NCBI GenBank assembly: GCA_035347995.1
Contig: DAOPQD010000042.1
Span: 1-26,549, forward strand
Source of the DNA: JAAZNO01 sp012798275
Lineage (GTDB): Bacteria; Chloroflexota; Anaerolineae; B4-G1; SLSP01
Direction of reading: 5' to 3'
DNA length: 26,549 nt
Positions within the stretch are counted from its first letter, which is position 1. Each line of letters begins with the position of its first letter. The notes beneath the pieces were generated by a model. The model saw only the letters and a list, made by a program, of their open reading frames with translations. It was not told where the DNA came from and did not search any database. Below, in pieces: positions 15,039 to 21,546 of the stretch. Position numbers and translations under genes: made by a program.

Positions 15039-16175
15039 GTGCTGCTATCTGAGGGGGGCCTGGCTGGAGCCGCTGCTCACAGACGTCAAGGGCGTTTGTG
15101 GCGGCGGTTTTTTGTCGCCTTGCTGCTGACGCTGCTGGCGGCGTGCGGGCCCGAAATGCCAGCTCCGACAGAGACGACGCCCTCGGAGCCGCGCCTGTAT
15201 GTGATGGCCCGGACGGACGGTGGTTGGAACCTCGCCACGGCGGAAGTGCGCACGGGCGAGGTCACGCCCTTGCTGGAAGGGATCTCCGGCTTCGCGCCGG
15301 CGCCTGAGGGGGCCATCGTGGTGCTCGACGCTGGACGTAGCCTCGCGCGTTGGGACGGGGAGCGCCTCCATCCGCTGTGGGACTGTGCGGGCGAGTGCCG
15401 CGATCCCGTGATGTCATCCACGGGCGCCTATCTGGCATGGAGCGAAGAGGCGGGCGGCGAGCGTGAGGGGTGGGTGCTTGCATTGCCCGACGGCGCGGGA
15501 CGCTCGTTGGGGGCGCTCAAGAGCCGCCTTGTCTGGAATCCCGCCGGCGATCAGCTGGCCGCGATTACGTCTGAAGGGCTGACGCTCTGGTCGGCGACGG
15601 GGGCGCGCGTGGCGAGCCTGAACTTGCGGTTGCTGGAAGCGCCACCTTCCTGGTCCCCTGCCGGCGACCGGCTGGCCGTGATCAACGCCGCCGGGACGGC
15701 GATCTGGCTTGTGCCCCAGAGGCTCACCCTCAACTCGGAGATGACGCTGTTGCAACCGCTCATCGCTGATGACCAGACGCCGGAGCAGATTGCGGAGCTG
15801 GCATGGAGCCCCGGCGGCGAGCAGATGGCGTTGTTGCGCCGGCGTTTCTTCCCGCCGGAGGAGGCGCCGGCCGTTGAGGATGGAGGCGGCGTCCACGAGG
15901 AAAGCTCCGGCGCGGACGCGCTGGGATCTCAGCCGTGGCTATTTGCCCTGAGCGAAGGCCATTTCACGGAGTTGCCCGGCGATGGCGGCGCGAGTTTCGC
16001 CCGCCCGGTCTGGTCGGCTGACGGTCGCTGGCTGGCGGCGGTGCGCCTGCCGATGGGCGTGCCCGATCCGCAGCCGGAAGTGTGGGTCTGGGAAGTGGAG
16101 ACGGGACGATTGGTGCAGCGCTTTCCGGGGACAGCGGCGCCGGCATGGGCGTTGCCATCTGGTGGGAAGGGGTGA
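15039..16175 (+). CDS. Lipoprotein with WD40/TolB-like beta-propeller repeats
   Basis: A 378-residue exported lipoprotein. GTG 15039 is chosen because GGAGGAGG ends seven bases upstream; a longer frame from 14955 runs through spacer sequence. The signal (about 19-36, RLWRRFFVALLLTLLAAC) ends in lipobox LAAC. The mature part shows repeated propeller blades: SRLVWNPAGDQLAAIT, APPSWSPAGDRLAVIN, AELAWSPGGEQMALLR and ARPVWSADGRWLAAVR, the W-S/N-P-x-G-D-x-L-A pattern of PD40/TolB-type repeats. It probably binds a partner outside the membrane. Its role is unknown. It ends six bases before the heptamer array. Confidence 0.82.
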   Translation: MLLSEGGLAGAAAHRRQGRLWRRFFVALLLTLLAACGPEMPAPTETTPSEPRLYVMARTDGGWNLATAEVRTGEVTPLLEGISGFAPAPEGAIVVLDAGRSLARWDGERLHPLWDCAGECRDPVMSSTGAYLAWSEEAGGEREGWVLALPDGAGRSLGALKSRLVWNPAGDQLAAITSEGLTLWSATGARVASLNLRLLEAPPSWSPAGDRLAVINAAGTAIWLVPQRLTLNSEMTLLQPLIADDQTPEQIAELAWSPGGEQMALLRRRFFPPEEAPAVEDGGGVHEESSGADALGSQPWLFALSEGHFTELPGDGGASFARPVWSADGRWLAAVRLPMGVPDPQPEVWVWEVETGRLVQRFPGTAAPAWALPSGGKG

Positions 16176-16180
16176 GGGGG

Positions 16181-16301
16181 CCAGCAACCAGCAACCAGCA
16201 ACCAGTATCCAGCAACCAGCAACCAGCAACCAGTATCCAGCAACCAGTATCCAGCAACCAGTATCCAGCAACCAGCATCCAGCAACCAGCAACCAGCATC
16301 C
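16181..16301. repeat. Heptamer tandem array, 17 units
   Basis: Seventeen consecutive 7-bp units plus two bases: CCAGCAA (11 units) alternating irregularly with CCAGTAT (4) and CCAGCAT (2). Position 1-4 (CCAG) is invariant while the last three bases switch between a few forms. There is no spacer sequence, so it is not CRISPR. It ends two bases before the -35 of the dnaN promoter. Confidence 0.97.
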
Positions 16302-16303
16302 AT

Positions 16304-16332
16304 TTGTCAATTCTGAGGGGTTAGAGTATACT
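16304..16332 (+). promoter_or_regulatory. dnaN: Promoter of dnaN
   Basis: TTGTCA (16304-16309), 17-base spacer, TATACT (16327-16332), directly adjoining the heptamer array. The predicted start near 16339 leaves a leader of about 25 bases with GAGGAGG (16351-16357) six bases before the ATG. Confidence 0.75.
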
Positions 16333-16363
16333 GAGATTATATTCAATGGTGAGGAGGCCCTAG

Positions 16364-17485
16364 ATGAAACTCTCTTGCCTTCAGGAGAACCTGTCCAAGG
16401 GATTAAGTATTGTGGGACGCGCGGTTCCCTCGCGCACGACGATGCCGATCCTCAGCAACGTCTTGCTTGCCACCGATGGCGGGCAACTCAAGCTGGCAGC
16501 CACCAATCTGGAGCTGAGCATCATGCATTGGGTCGGCGCGCGGGTGGAAACCGACGGGGCGATCACGGTGCCGGCGCGCAACTTCATTGACCTCGTCACC
16601 TCCCTGCCGCCCGATCAGGTGACGCTCGAAATGGATCCGCAAAGGCTCACCCTGGCGCTCTCTTGCAATGCCGTGTCCGCCTCGTTCCGGGGGATCTCCG
16701 CCGAAGAATTTCCACTGGTACCCGAGACTGAGGACGCCGACGGTATCGCCGTAGAGGCCGGCGACCTGCGGCTGGGGCTTGAACAGGTCACCTTTGCGGC
16801 CTCCCTGGACGACAGCCATCCCGTGCTCACGGGGGTGCTGATGGAATTCACTTCCGATGCCTTGACGCTCGCTGCTGCCGATGGATTCCGGCTTTCCGTG
16901 CGCCACGTGCCGCTCCTGCAACCGGTGACGCATCCGTTCAGCGTCATTGTGCCGGCGCGGGCGCTGGGCGAGTTGTTGCGCATCCTCGCCGGACATGAAG
17001 AACCTGTGGCGATTTCCACGACGGCGCGTCATAACCAGATGGTCTTTAAGCTCAAGGACACCGTCCTCAATTCCCGGCTCATTGATGGGACGTTCCCGGA
17101 TTATCGCCGCATTATCCCGCCGGGGCATCGCACGCGGGTGGTCATCGGCCGTGAGGAATGGCTCCAGGCCTGTAAGCGGGCGGCGATCTTCGCGCGCGAT
17201 GTCGCCAATATCGTGCGGCTGCGCATCGGGCCGGGGGAGGTCGTCGTGTCGGCGGCCTCGGCCGAATTTGGCGAGGGCTCCACGGCATTGAGCGCTAGCG
17301 TGGAAGGGGATGGCCTGGAAATCGCCTTCAACGTCCGCTTCTTAATTGACGTGCTGAGTGCGCTGGATGCGCCGCAGGTGGCTTTACTGGTGAATGCCCC
17401 CACGAATCCCGGCGTCATTAAGGCATTGGGAGACGAGGATGCTTTCACGCACGTGGTCATGCCGATGCATTTGGGGCAGCGCTGA
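16364..17485 (+). CDS. dnaN: DNA polymerase III beta subunit (sliding clamp)
   Basis: The ring-shaped clamp that tethers DNA polymerases to DNA. The 373 residues cover the three repeated clamp domains. Recognisable segments include MKLSCLQENLSKGLSIVGRAVPSR truncated here to its start MKLSCLQENLSKGL, TMPILSNVLL, ISAEEFPLVP, DSHPVLTGVLMEF, AADGFRLSVR, LIDGTFPDYRRIIP and the end FTHVVMPMHL. It lies away from dnaA, recF or gyrB here: its neighbours are a lipoprotein and a DUF4332 protein, so this need not be the replication origin. Confidence 0.96.
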   Translation: MKLSCLQENLSKGLSIVGRAVPSRTTMPILSNVLLATDGGQLKLAATNLELSIMHWVGARVETDGAITVPARNFIDLVTSLPPDQVTLEMDPQRLTLALSCNAVSASFRGISAEEFPLVPETEDADGIAVEAGDLRLGLEQVTFAASLDDSHPVLTGVLMEFTSDALTLAAADGFRLSVRHVPLLQPVTHPFSVIVPARALGELLRILAGHEEPVAISTTARHNQMVFKLKDTVLNSRLIDGTFPDYRRIIPPGHRTRVVIGREEWLQACKRAAIFARDVANIVRLRIGPGEVVVSAASAEFGEGSTALSASVEGDGLEIAFNVRFLIDVLSALDAPQVALLVNAPTNPGVIKALGDEDAFTHVVMPMHLGQR

Positions 17486-17544
17486 GCCTGTGTGGGTCAA
17501 CTTGTCCCTGGTTCCGACTAATTTTATGGTTCAGGAGGGCTTCT

Positions 17545-17949
17545 ATGGCGAAATTGACGATGATTGAGGGTGTCGGCGAGGCGTATGCCGAGAAGTTGAA
17601 GGCGGCGGGGGTGACGACAACGGCATCGCTGCTGGAGATGGGAGCTACGCCCAAGGGCCGCAAGGATCTGGCTGAAGCGACCGGCCTATCCCCGCATTTG
17701 ATTTTGAAATGGGTCAATCGTGTGGATCTGTTCCGCGTCAAGGGTGTGGGCGAGGAGTATGCTGACCTGCTGGAGTTTGCCGGCGTGGACACGCTCCCCG
17801 AGCTCGCGCAGCGCAATCCGGAAAACCTCTGTGCCAGGCTGGCGGAGGTCAACGCGGAGCGCCAGCTGGCGCGCCGCTTGCCCACTCCCGCGCAGGTTGC
17901 GGATTGGGTGGAGCAGGCTAAAACACTGCCGCGCGTGGTGACTTATTAA
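17545..17949 (+). CDS. DUF4332 helix-hairpin-helix protein
   Basis: A 134-residue cytoplasmic protein made of two helix-hairpin-helix units: IEGVGEAYAEKLKAAGV (about 7-23) and VKGVGEEYADLLEFAGV (about 66-82). Each is followed by a helical region, as in DUF4332. Such folds bind DNA non-specifically through the GxG turns or mediate protein contacts. The ribosome site CAGGAGGG precedes ATG 17545. It follows dnaN by 59 bases in the same direction with no terminator between, so cotranscription with the clamp is likely. The biochemical role is unknown. Confidence 0.85.
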   Translation: MAKLTMIEGVGEAYAEKLKAAGVTTTASLLEMGATPKGRKDLAEATGLSPHLILKWVNRVDLFRVKGVGEEYADLLEFAGVDTLPELAQRNPENLCARLAEVNAERQLARRLPTPAQVADWVEQAKTLPRVVTY

Positions 17950-17978
17950 GCTGTCAACGTCTCGCTCAAGGTGATTGA

Positions 17979-18012
17979 AAAGCCTCCCGTGTGCTCACGG
18001 GAGGCTTTCTTG
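17979..18012. terminator. Bidirectional terminator between converging genes
   Basis: AGCCTCCCGTG (17981-17991), loop TGCT, CACGGGAGGCT (17996-18006), flanked by AAA and TTTCTT. It serves the DUF4332 gene (ending 17949) and probably the opposing gene (ending 18029). Confidence 0.88.
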
Positions 18013-18028
18013 TCGTCGGGGGCGTTTG

Positions 18029-18460
18029 CTAGATTTCCACCTCACGGATTTCCACGCCTTTTTCCGCATAGTAGAACGCCAGGGAGTCCTGCATGTCGTT
18101 CTTGATGCGGCGCTGGATCTGATCCATCACATCCACAAACAGCAACCCCCGTTGTTCCCGTGGACAGATGACGCCGAGTCGTGGTTTGTGTTGGGAATTA
18201 TCTATAGCCCATTCGCCGTGGAAACGGCGGCGGAAGACTTCCCCCAAAAATGCTCCCCATACGGTGATAATGTCGCGCGAAGGTTCAGGGAACTGCCGTA
18301 GATGGCGGTCAATCCATTCGTCGAGCAACTGCAGCCCGATAGCGTCGAATTCGACTTTGGTAGACGTGAAGCGCGACAGGCTGAGCCGTGCGCGGTCCGC
18401 CAGCTCGGTGAGTTGCCGTGCCTGGGTGGGCGGTAGAAATTGAAGCGTCTCTTTGACCAT
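18029..18460 (-). CDS. Small soluble protein, possibly DUF3806-like
   Basis: A 143-residue protein without signal or membrane segment. The N-terminal part is helical (LQFLPPTQARQLTELADRAR). The region IITVWGAFLGEVFRRRFHGEW, then RLGVICPREQRGLLFVDVMDQIQRRI, resembles DUF3806-type proteins, an uncertain assignment made from pattern memory. The ATG at 18460 (MVKETLQ) is preferred; a GTG at 18475 would leave a leader of only about nine bases. No function is proposed. It is divergent from the duplicated-domain lipoprotein. Confidence 0.7.
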   Translation of the reverse strand: MVKETLQFLPPTQARQLTELADRARLSLSRFTSTKVEFDAIGLQLLDEWIDRHLRQFPEPSRDIITVWGAFLGEVFRRRFHGEWAIDNSQHKPRLGVICPREQRGLLFVDVMDQIQRRIKNDMQDSLAFYYAEKGVEIREVEI

Positions 18461-18490
18461 AGTGTTGTATTCCACTCTACTACTTGCCCT

Positions 18491-18519
18491 ATTATATCAT
18501 GGATGAAAAGGCGGCGCAA
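18491..18519 (-). promoter_or_regulatory. Promoter of the DUF3806-like gene
   Basis: On minus, TTGCGC (18519-18514), 17-base spacer, consensus TATAAT (18496-18491), with a predicted start near 18484. Confidence 0.65.
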
Positions 18520-18540
18520 ATGTTGTTTCGTACTTTGAGG

Positions 18541-18731
18541 GTAACTGTTCAGCCTGGCGCCAGGTAGTTCGACGGCGATGGATGAACCTTTGTGAGCTGT
18601 AGCTTTTGCCTTTCCCCAGCGCCTGCGCCGTTGGGGAGGGGAGAAAAAATAAGGGGGTTTTGCAGGCGGGCGTAGCCCGCCTGCAAAACCCCACAAAAAA
18701 AGTTTCCCTTCCCCCCGTGCGCGGGGGGAAG
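18541..18731 (+). repeat. Triple-hairpin repeat family T, copy T2
   Basis: Starts GTAACTGTTCAGCC, then CCTGGCGCCAGG (perfect 12-base palindrome) and GGCGATGGATGAACCTTTGT. H1 (18615-18637) is degraded. H2 (18654-18692) has a 17-bp stem and loop CGTAG. H3 (18708-18731) has a 10-bp stem and loop TGCG. On minus, H3 and H2 are each followed by a T tract (complements of A runs at 18695-18701 and 18644-18652). Relative to T1, one H2 pair is changed from C-G to T-A on both sides. Confidence 0.88.
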
Positions 18732-18783
18732 CCCACCGCGCTGAAGCGCGTTGTTTGAGGACGTAGCAGCCCCGGGGGCCAGG
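18732..18783 (+). repeat. Dispersed repeat family G, partial copy G4 fused to T2
   Basis: Begins immediately after H3 of T2: the core CCGCGC-TGAA-GCGCG, then TTGTTTGAGGACGTAGCAGC and CCCCGGGGGCCAGG. This is the same end, in opposite orientation, as positions 1-49. The beginning of family G is missing. Confidence 0.85.
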
Positions 18784-18839
18784 AATTTCTAATCTTATTC
18801 GTGAAATTCGTGTGCATTCGGGGCCATTTTTGAGGGAGC

Positions 18840-18868
18840 TTGTCTCATCTATTAAACCCCGCTATAAT
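18840..18868 (+). promoter_or_regulatory. Promoter of the duplicated-domain lipoprotein
   Basis: TTGTCT (18840-18845), 17-base spacer, consensus TATAAT (18863-18868). The leader is about 62 bases. Confidence 0.7.
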
Positions 18869-18936
18869 AGAATTGCCCGGCGCGGAAGCCGCCTACCGGA
18901 GGCCCTCTACCATTTCACTTTTGAAGGAGCATAATT

Positions 18937-19569
18937 ATGAAACGCAGTCTGATTGTGGCTTTGATCATCGGTTTGTTGTTGTTTTCGGCAGCATGTGGTG
19001 GAAGTAGTACTCCTGCCCCGGAGGAAACTGCCACTCAGAAGCCTGCCACTCAGCCCGCAACTGGCTCGCTGAAAATCAACGTCTCCAATCAGAGCCCCTA
19101 TGACATTTGTTACGTCCAGATTTCGAGCAGTGAACAGGAAGAATGGGGTGAAGACTGGCTGGGCGAGCAGGAGAAAATCGCGGCGGGCGCTTCCAAGACC
19201 TTCAACGTGGACGCCGGCACGTATGACGTCAAAGTGATGACGTGCGAACAGTACACCCTGGCAACTTTCTGGGGCATTGACAGCAATACTACCGTGGAGG
19301 TGGGCGGAAAGGGACTGGTCCCGCTGGTCGTGTTGAACCAGAGTACCACGGAAATCTGCTATGTCTACATCGCGTCTTCCTCCAGTGACAGTTGGGGCGA
19401 GGATTGGTTGGGGGAATCTGAATCCATCCCGCCTCAGGAGGGTGGCCGCGTCTTTTTTGTTCAGCCCGGCACGTATGATCTTTCGACGCAGGATTGCGAC
19501 GGCAATGATCTGATCACCGAGAGCGGGGTTCAAATCACCGAGGAGACCAGCTGGACGATTTCGGACTAG
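18937..19569 (+). CDS. Lipoprotein with two tandem ICYV/WGEDWLGE domains
   Basis: A 210-residue exported lipoprotein. The signal (1-20) ends SAAC (Cys20), followed by a Thr/Pro-rich linker (22-43). Two homologous domains of about 80 residues follow: 44-122 and 127-208. Each has NQS, ICYV, a serine run, WGEDWLGE (70-77; 153-160), and GTYD. Each has two cysteines (58/103; 141/187) in equivalent places, suggesting one disulfide per domain. The ligand and role are unknown; domains with ICYVYIS...WGDDWLG patterns occur in other bacteria as uncharacterised secreted modules. AAGGAG lies seven bases before the ATG. Confidence 0.85.
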   Translation: MKRSLIVALIIGLLLFSAACGGSSTPAPEETATQKPATQPATGSLKINVSNQSPYDICYVQISSSEQEEWGEDWLGEQEKIAAGASKTFNVDAGTYDVKVMTCEQYTLATFWGIDSNTTVEVGGKGLVPLVVLNQSTTEICYVYIASSSSDSWGEDWLGESESIPPQEGGRVFFVQPGTYDLSTQDCDGNDLITESGVQITEETSWTISD

Positions 19570-19656
19570 GGTGTGCAAAGAACGTGGGCTTGTGGAGCCG
19601 CCTCACTCACATGCAGGCGGCTCCTTGTTACACTGCAACCATGGACAGGAGACGAG

Positions 19657-20088
19657 ATGAAACTCAACCCACAGCTTTTGGCGCTTTTCACGGCGATGGC
19701 CTGGGGCATTGGTGGTTTTTTCGAGAAGAAGGGATTGCACATGGGCAACCTCTCGCCGCAGCTGGGCGTCACGATTCGCACCGCGGTGGCCTTTTTGATT
19801 CTGGGACTGGTGAGCTATCCTGAATGGAAGACGCTTCCGCAGGCCGGGCCTAAGGCCGTGCTGACGCTGGTGTTGGGAGGCGGTGTGGTGGCCGGAGCCG
19901 TGGGAATGTTGTGCTTCTATTCGGCCATCAAGGGCGCGCCGTTAGGGGAAGTCATGCCCATCGCCTTCACCTCGCCGCTGTTTGGCGCGTTGATGGGACT
20001 GCTGGCGGGGACGGAGCCCCTCACGCCGAAGACGATCCTCGGTACGGCGTTGACGATTGGCGGGATTGTGGTGCTCACGTTGAAGTAA
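19657..20088 (+). CDS. Half-size EamA-family (DMT) membrane transporter
   Basis: A 143-residue membrane protein with about five helices, containing a single EamA unit: FTAMAWGIGGFFEKKGL, VTIRTAVAFLILGL, VGMLCFYSAIKGAPLGEVMPI and the final ILGTALTIGGIVVLTL. Full-size DMT carriers have two such units (about 300 residues), so this one probably works as a dimer; single-unit EamA proteins of 140 residues are a known group rather than a truncation. The start at 19657 is supported by AGGAG (19647-19651). A longer frame upstream lacks a ribosome site. The substrate is unknown. Confidence 0.87.
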   Translation: MKLNPQLLALFTAMAWGIGGFFEKKGLHMGNLSPQLGVTIRTAVAFLILGLVSYPEWKTLPQAGPKAVLTLVLGGGVVAGAVGMLCFYSAIKGAPLGEVMPIAFTSPLFGALMGLLAGTEPLTPKTILGTALTIGGIVVLTLK

Positions 20089-20093
20089 GCGCC

Positions 20094-20121
20094 TTGACAG
20101 CCATTTGAACCCGCGCATACT
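20094..20121 (+). promoter_or_regulatory. Candidate promoter of the flavodiiron gene
   Basis: Consensus TTGACA (20094-20099), 16-base spacer, CATACT (20116-20121). It would place degenerate repeat G5 inside a leader of about 145 bases. Confidence 0.5.
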
Positions 20122-20169
20122 TGGAGCTGTGCGCTTCCCTTGAACCGGAGTCGGGTTGAGCCTATCGGC

Positions 20170-20243
20170 TGAGGATGAAATCCCTAACCGGACACAAGCA
20201 TCTGTGTTGAAGCGTGTTGTTTGAGAAGCCCGCCTGAGCGGGC
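20170..20243 (+). repeat. Degenerate repeat G5 and a small hairpin
   Basis: GCTGAGGATGAAATCCCTAA, then GACACAAGCATCTGTGTTGA and AGCGTGTTGTTTGAGAAG follow the order of family G with many substitutions. The core hairpin is no longer paired. A GCCCGC-CTGA-GCGGGC hairpin (20228-20243) follows. It lies just upstream of the flavodiiron gene ribosome site. Confidence 0.6.
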
Positions 20244-20272
20244 CTCACATTTCAGACAAGGAGGAACAATCC

Positions 20273-21481
20273 ATGCCGGCAATTGAAGTGAAACCGGGGA
20301 TTTACTGGATTGGGGTCAACGACCGCACGACGGATCTCTTCGAGGGGTTGTGGCCCATCACCCGCGAAGGCGTTTCCTACAATGCCTACGTGATCAATGG
20401 AGAAAAGAAGGCGCTGATTGACCTGGCGCGCGACATCAAAGCCAGCGATCTGCTGAACCAGATCGCGCAGATCGTGGAACCGTCGCAACTGGATTACATC
20501 GTGCTTAATCACATGGAGCCCGATCATACCGGCGTGTTGACCACGCTGCATCGGATCGCTCCCAAGGCGCTCATCCTGGGCACCCGGAAGGCCCTGGACA
20601 TGGTCGCGAGCTATTATCACATCACCGAAGGGGTGCGCGAGGTCAAAGACGGCGAGACGCTGGAGCTCGGCCCGCAGCACGCGCTGCAGTTTATTTCCAT
20701 GCCGTTCGTCCACTGGCCTGAGACGATGTCCACCTATGAGCTGCACCATCGCGTGCTGTTTTCCTGCGACGCCTTCGGCGGATACGGCGCGCTGCAGGGC
20801 GCAATTTTTGACGATCAGCGCCCGGACATTGACTTCTATGAACACGAAGCGCTGCGCTATTATGTCAACATCATCGCCTTGTATCCCAAGCCCGTCCTGA
20901 AGGCGATTGCGCGTCTCGCCGATGTGCCGATTGACGTCATCGCGCCGTCGCACGGGTTGATCTGGCGCGGTCAACCGCAGCACATCGTCAATCTCTACCA
21001 GAAGTGGGCCGAATATGCCGAGGCTCCTGGCGATCCGGCGGTCACCTTGCTGTATGGGACGATGTATGGGCTCACGGAGTTGATGGTGGAAGCCGTCGCC
21101 CAGGGCGTGGCACAGGTCGGTCTGCCGTTGGAGATCTTCGATGTCCGACACACGCACGCCAGCTACATTCTCCCCTATCTCTACACGCGCCGGGGGGTGC
21201 TGGTCGGCGCGCCGACCTACGAAGGGGGGATGTTCCCGCCGATGGTGGACATGTTGCACATGGCGGAGCACAAGCGCATTTTCAACCGCCAGGCGGCGTA
21301 TTTTGGCAGCTTCGGCTGGAGCGGCGGCGCGCGGCGCGACTTTGCGACGCTCTGTGAAGCCCTGCGCTGGAACGCTACCGAGGTGTGGGAGTTCAAGGGC
21401 GCTCCGACGCCGGAATTGCTGCGCGAGGGGGTTGCCTTTGGGGCCCGGTTTGCGCAGGCCGTGCTCGCGGCTACGCCGTGA
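20273..21481 (+). CDS. Flavodiiron protein (A-type flavoprotein, FprA family)
   Basis: A cytoplasmic oxygen and/or nitric oxide reductase, reducing O2 to water or NO to N2O. The 402 residues match the core two-domain form. The N-terminal metallo-beta-lactamase-like domain has all diiron ligands: His80, Glu82, Asp84, His85 (NHMEPDHTG), His147 (FVHWPE), Asp166 (SCDAFGG) and His227 (APSHGLIW). The C-terminal flavodoxin domain (about 257-402) binds FMN (LLYGTMYGLTE, GAPTYEGGMFPP, FGSFGWSGGA). No rubredoxin or flavin reductase domain is fused or adjacent, so the electron donor is encoded elsewhere. The ribosome site is AAGGAGGA. Substrate preference cannot be read from sequence. Confidence 0.95.
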   Translation: MPAIEVKPGIYWIGVNDRTTDLFEGLWPITREGVSYNAYVINGEKKALIDLARDIKASDLLNQIAQIVEPSQLDYIVLNHMEPDHTGVLTTLHRIAPKALILGTRKALDMVASYYHITEGVREVKDGETLELGPQHALQFISMPFVHWPETMSTYELHHRVLFSCDAFGGYGALQGAIFDDQRPDIDFYEHEALRYYVNIIALYPKPVLKAIARLADVPIDVIAPSHGLIWRGQPQHIVNLYQKWAEYAEAPGDPAVTLLYGTMYGLTELMVEAVAQGVAQVGLPLEIFDVRHTHASYILPYLYTRRGVLVGAPTYEGGMFPPMVDMLHMAEHKRIFNRQAAYFGSFGWSGGARRDFATLCEALRWNATEVWEFKGAPTPELLREGVAFGARFAQAVLAATP

Positions 21482-21505
21482 GTGCGTGCAGCGTTTGAGG
21501 AAGGG

Positions 21506-21546
21506 AAGGGGGCTTCTGTCTGATTCAGAAGCCCCCTTATTTTTTA
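21506..21546. terminator. Terminator between flavodiiron and NAD(P)HX genes
   Basis: AAGGGGGCTTCTG, loop of seven bases, CAGAAGCCCCCTT then ATTTTTT. It overlaps the stop of the converging gene. The sequence AAGCCCCCTTATTTTTT is identical to the 3' side of hairpin H2 of repeat T1 (1049-1065). Confidence 0.9.

Noticed and set aside
16181..16301. CRISPR array upstream of dnaN
   Set aside because: Units are 7 bp without unique spacers. It is a tandem microsatellite, and no cas gene is in the window.
16181..16363. Chromosomal origin next to dnaN, with TATCCA in the heptamers as DnaA boxes
   Set aside because: The units match only six of nine bases of TTATCCACA, no dnaA, recF or gyrB is adjacent, and there is no AT-rich unwinding region.
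19657..20088. EamA gene as a truncated pseudogene
   Set aside because: It has a good ribosome site, an intact single EamA unit and a clean end. Single-unit members of about 140 residues are normal.
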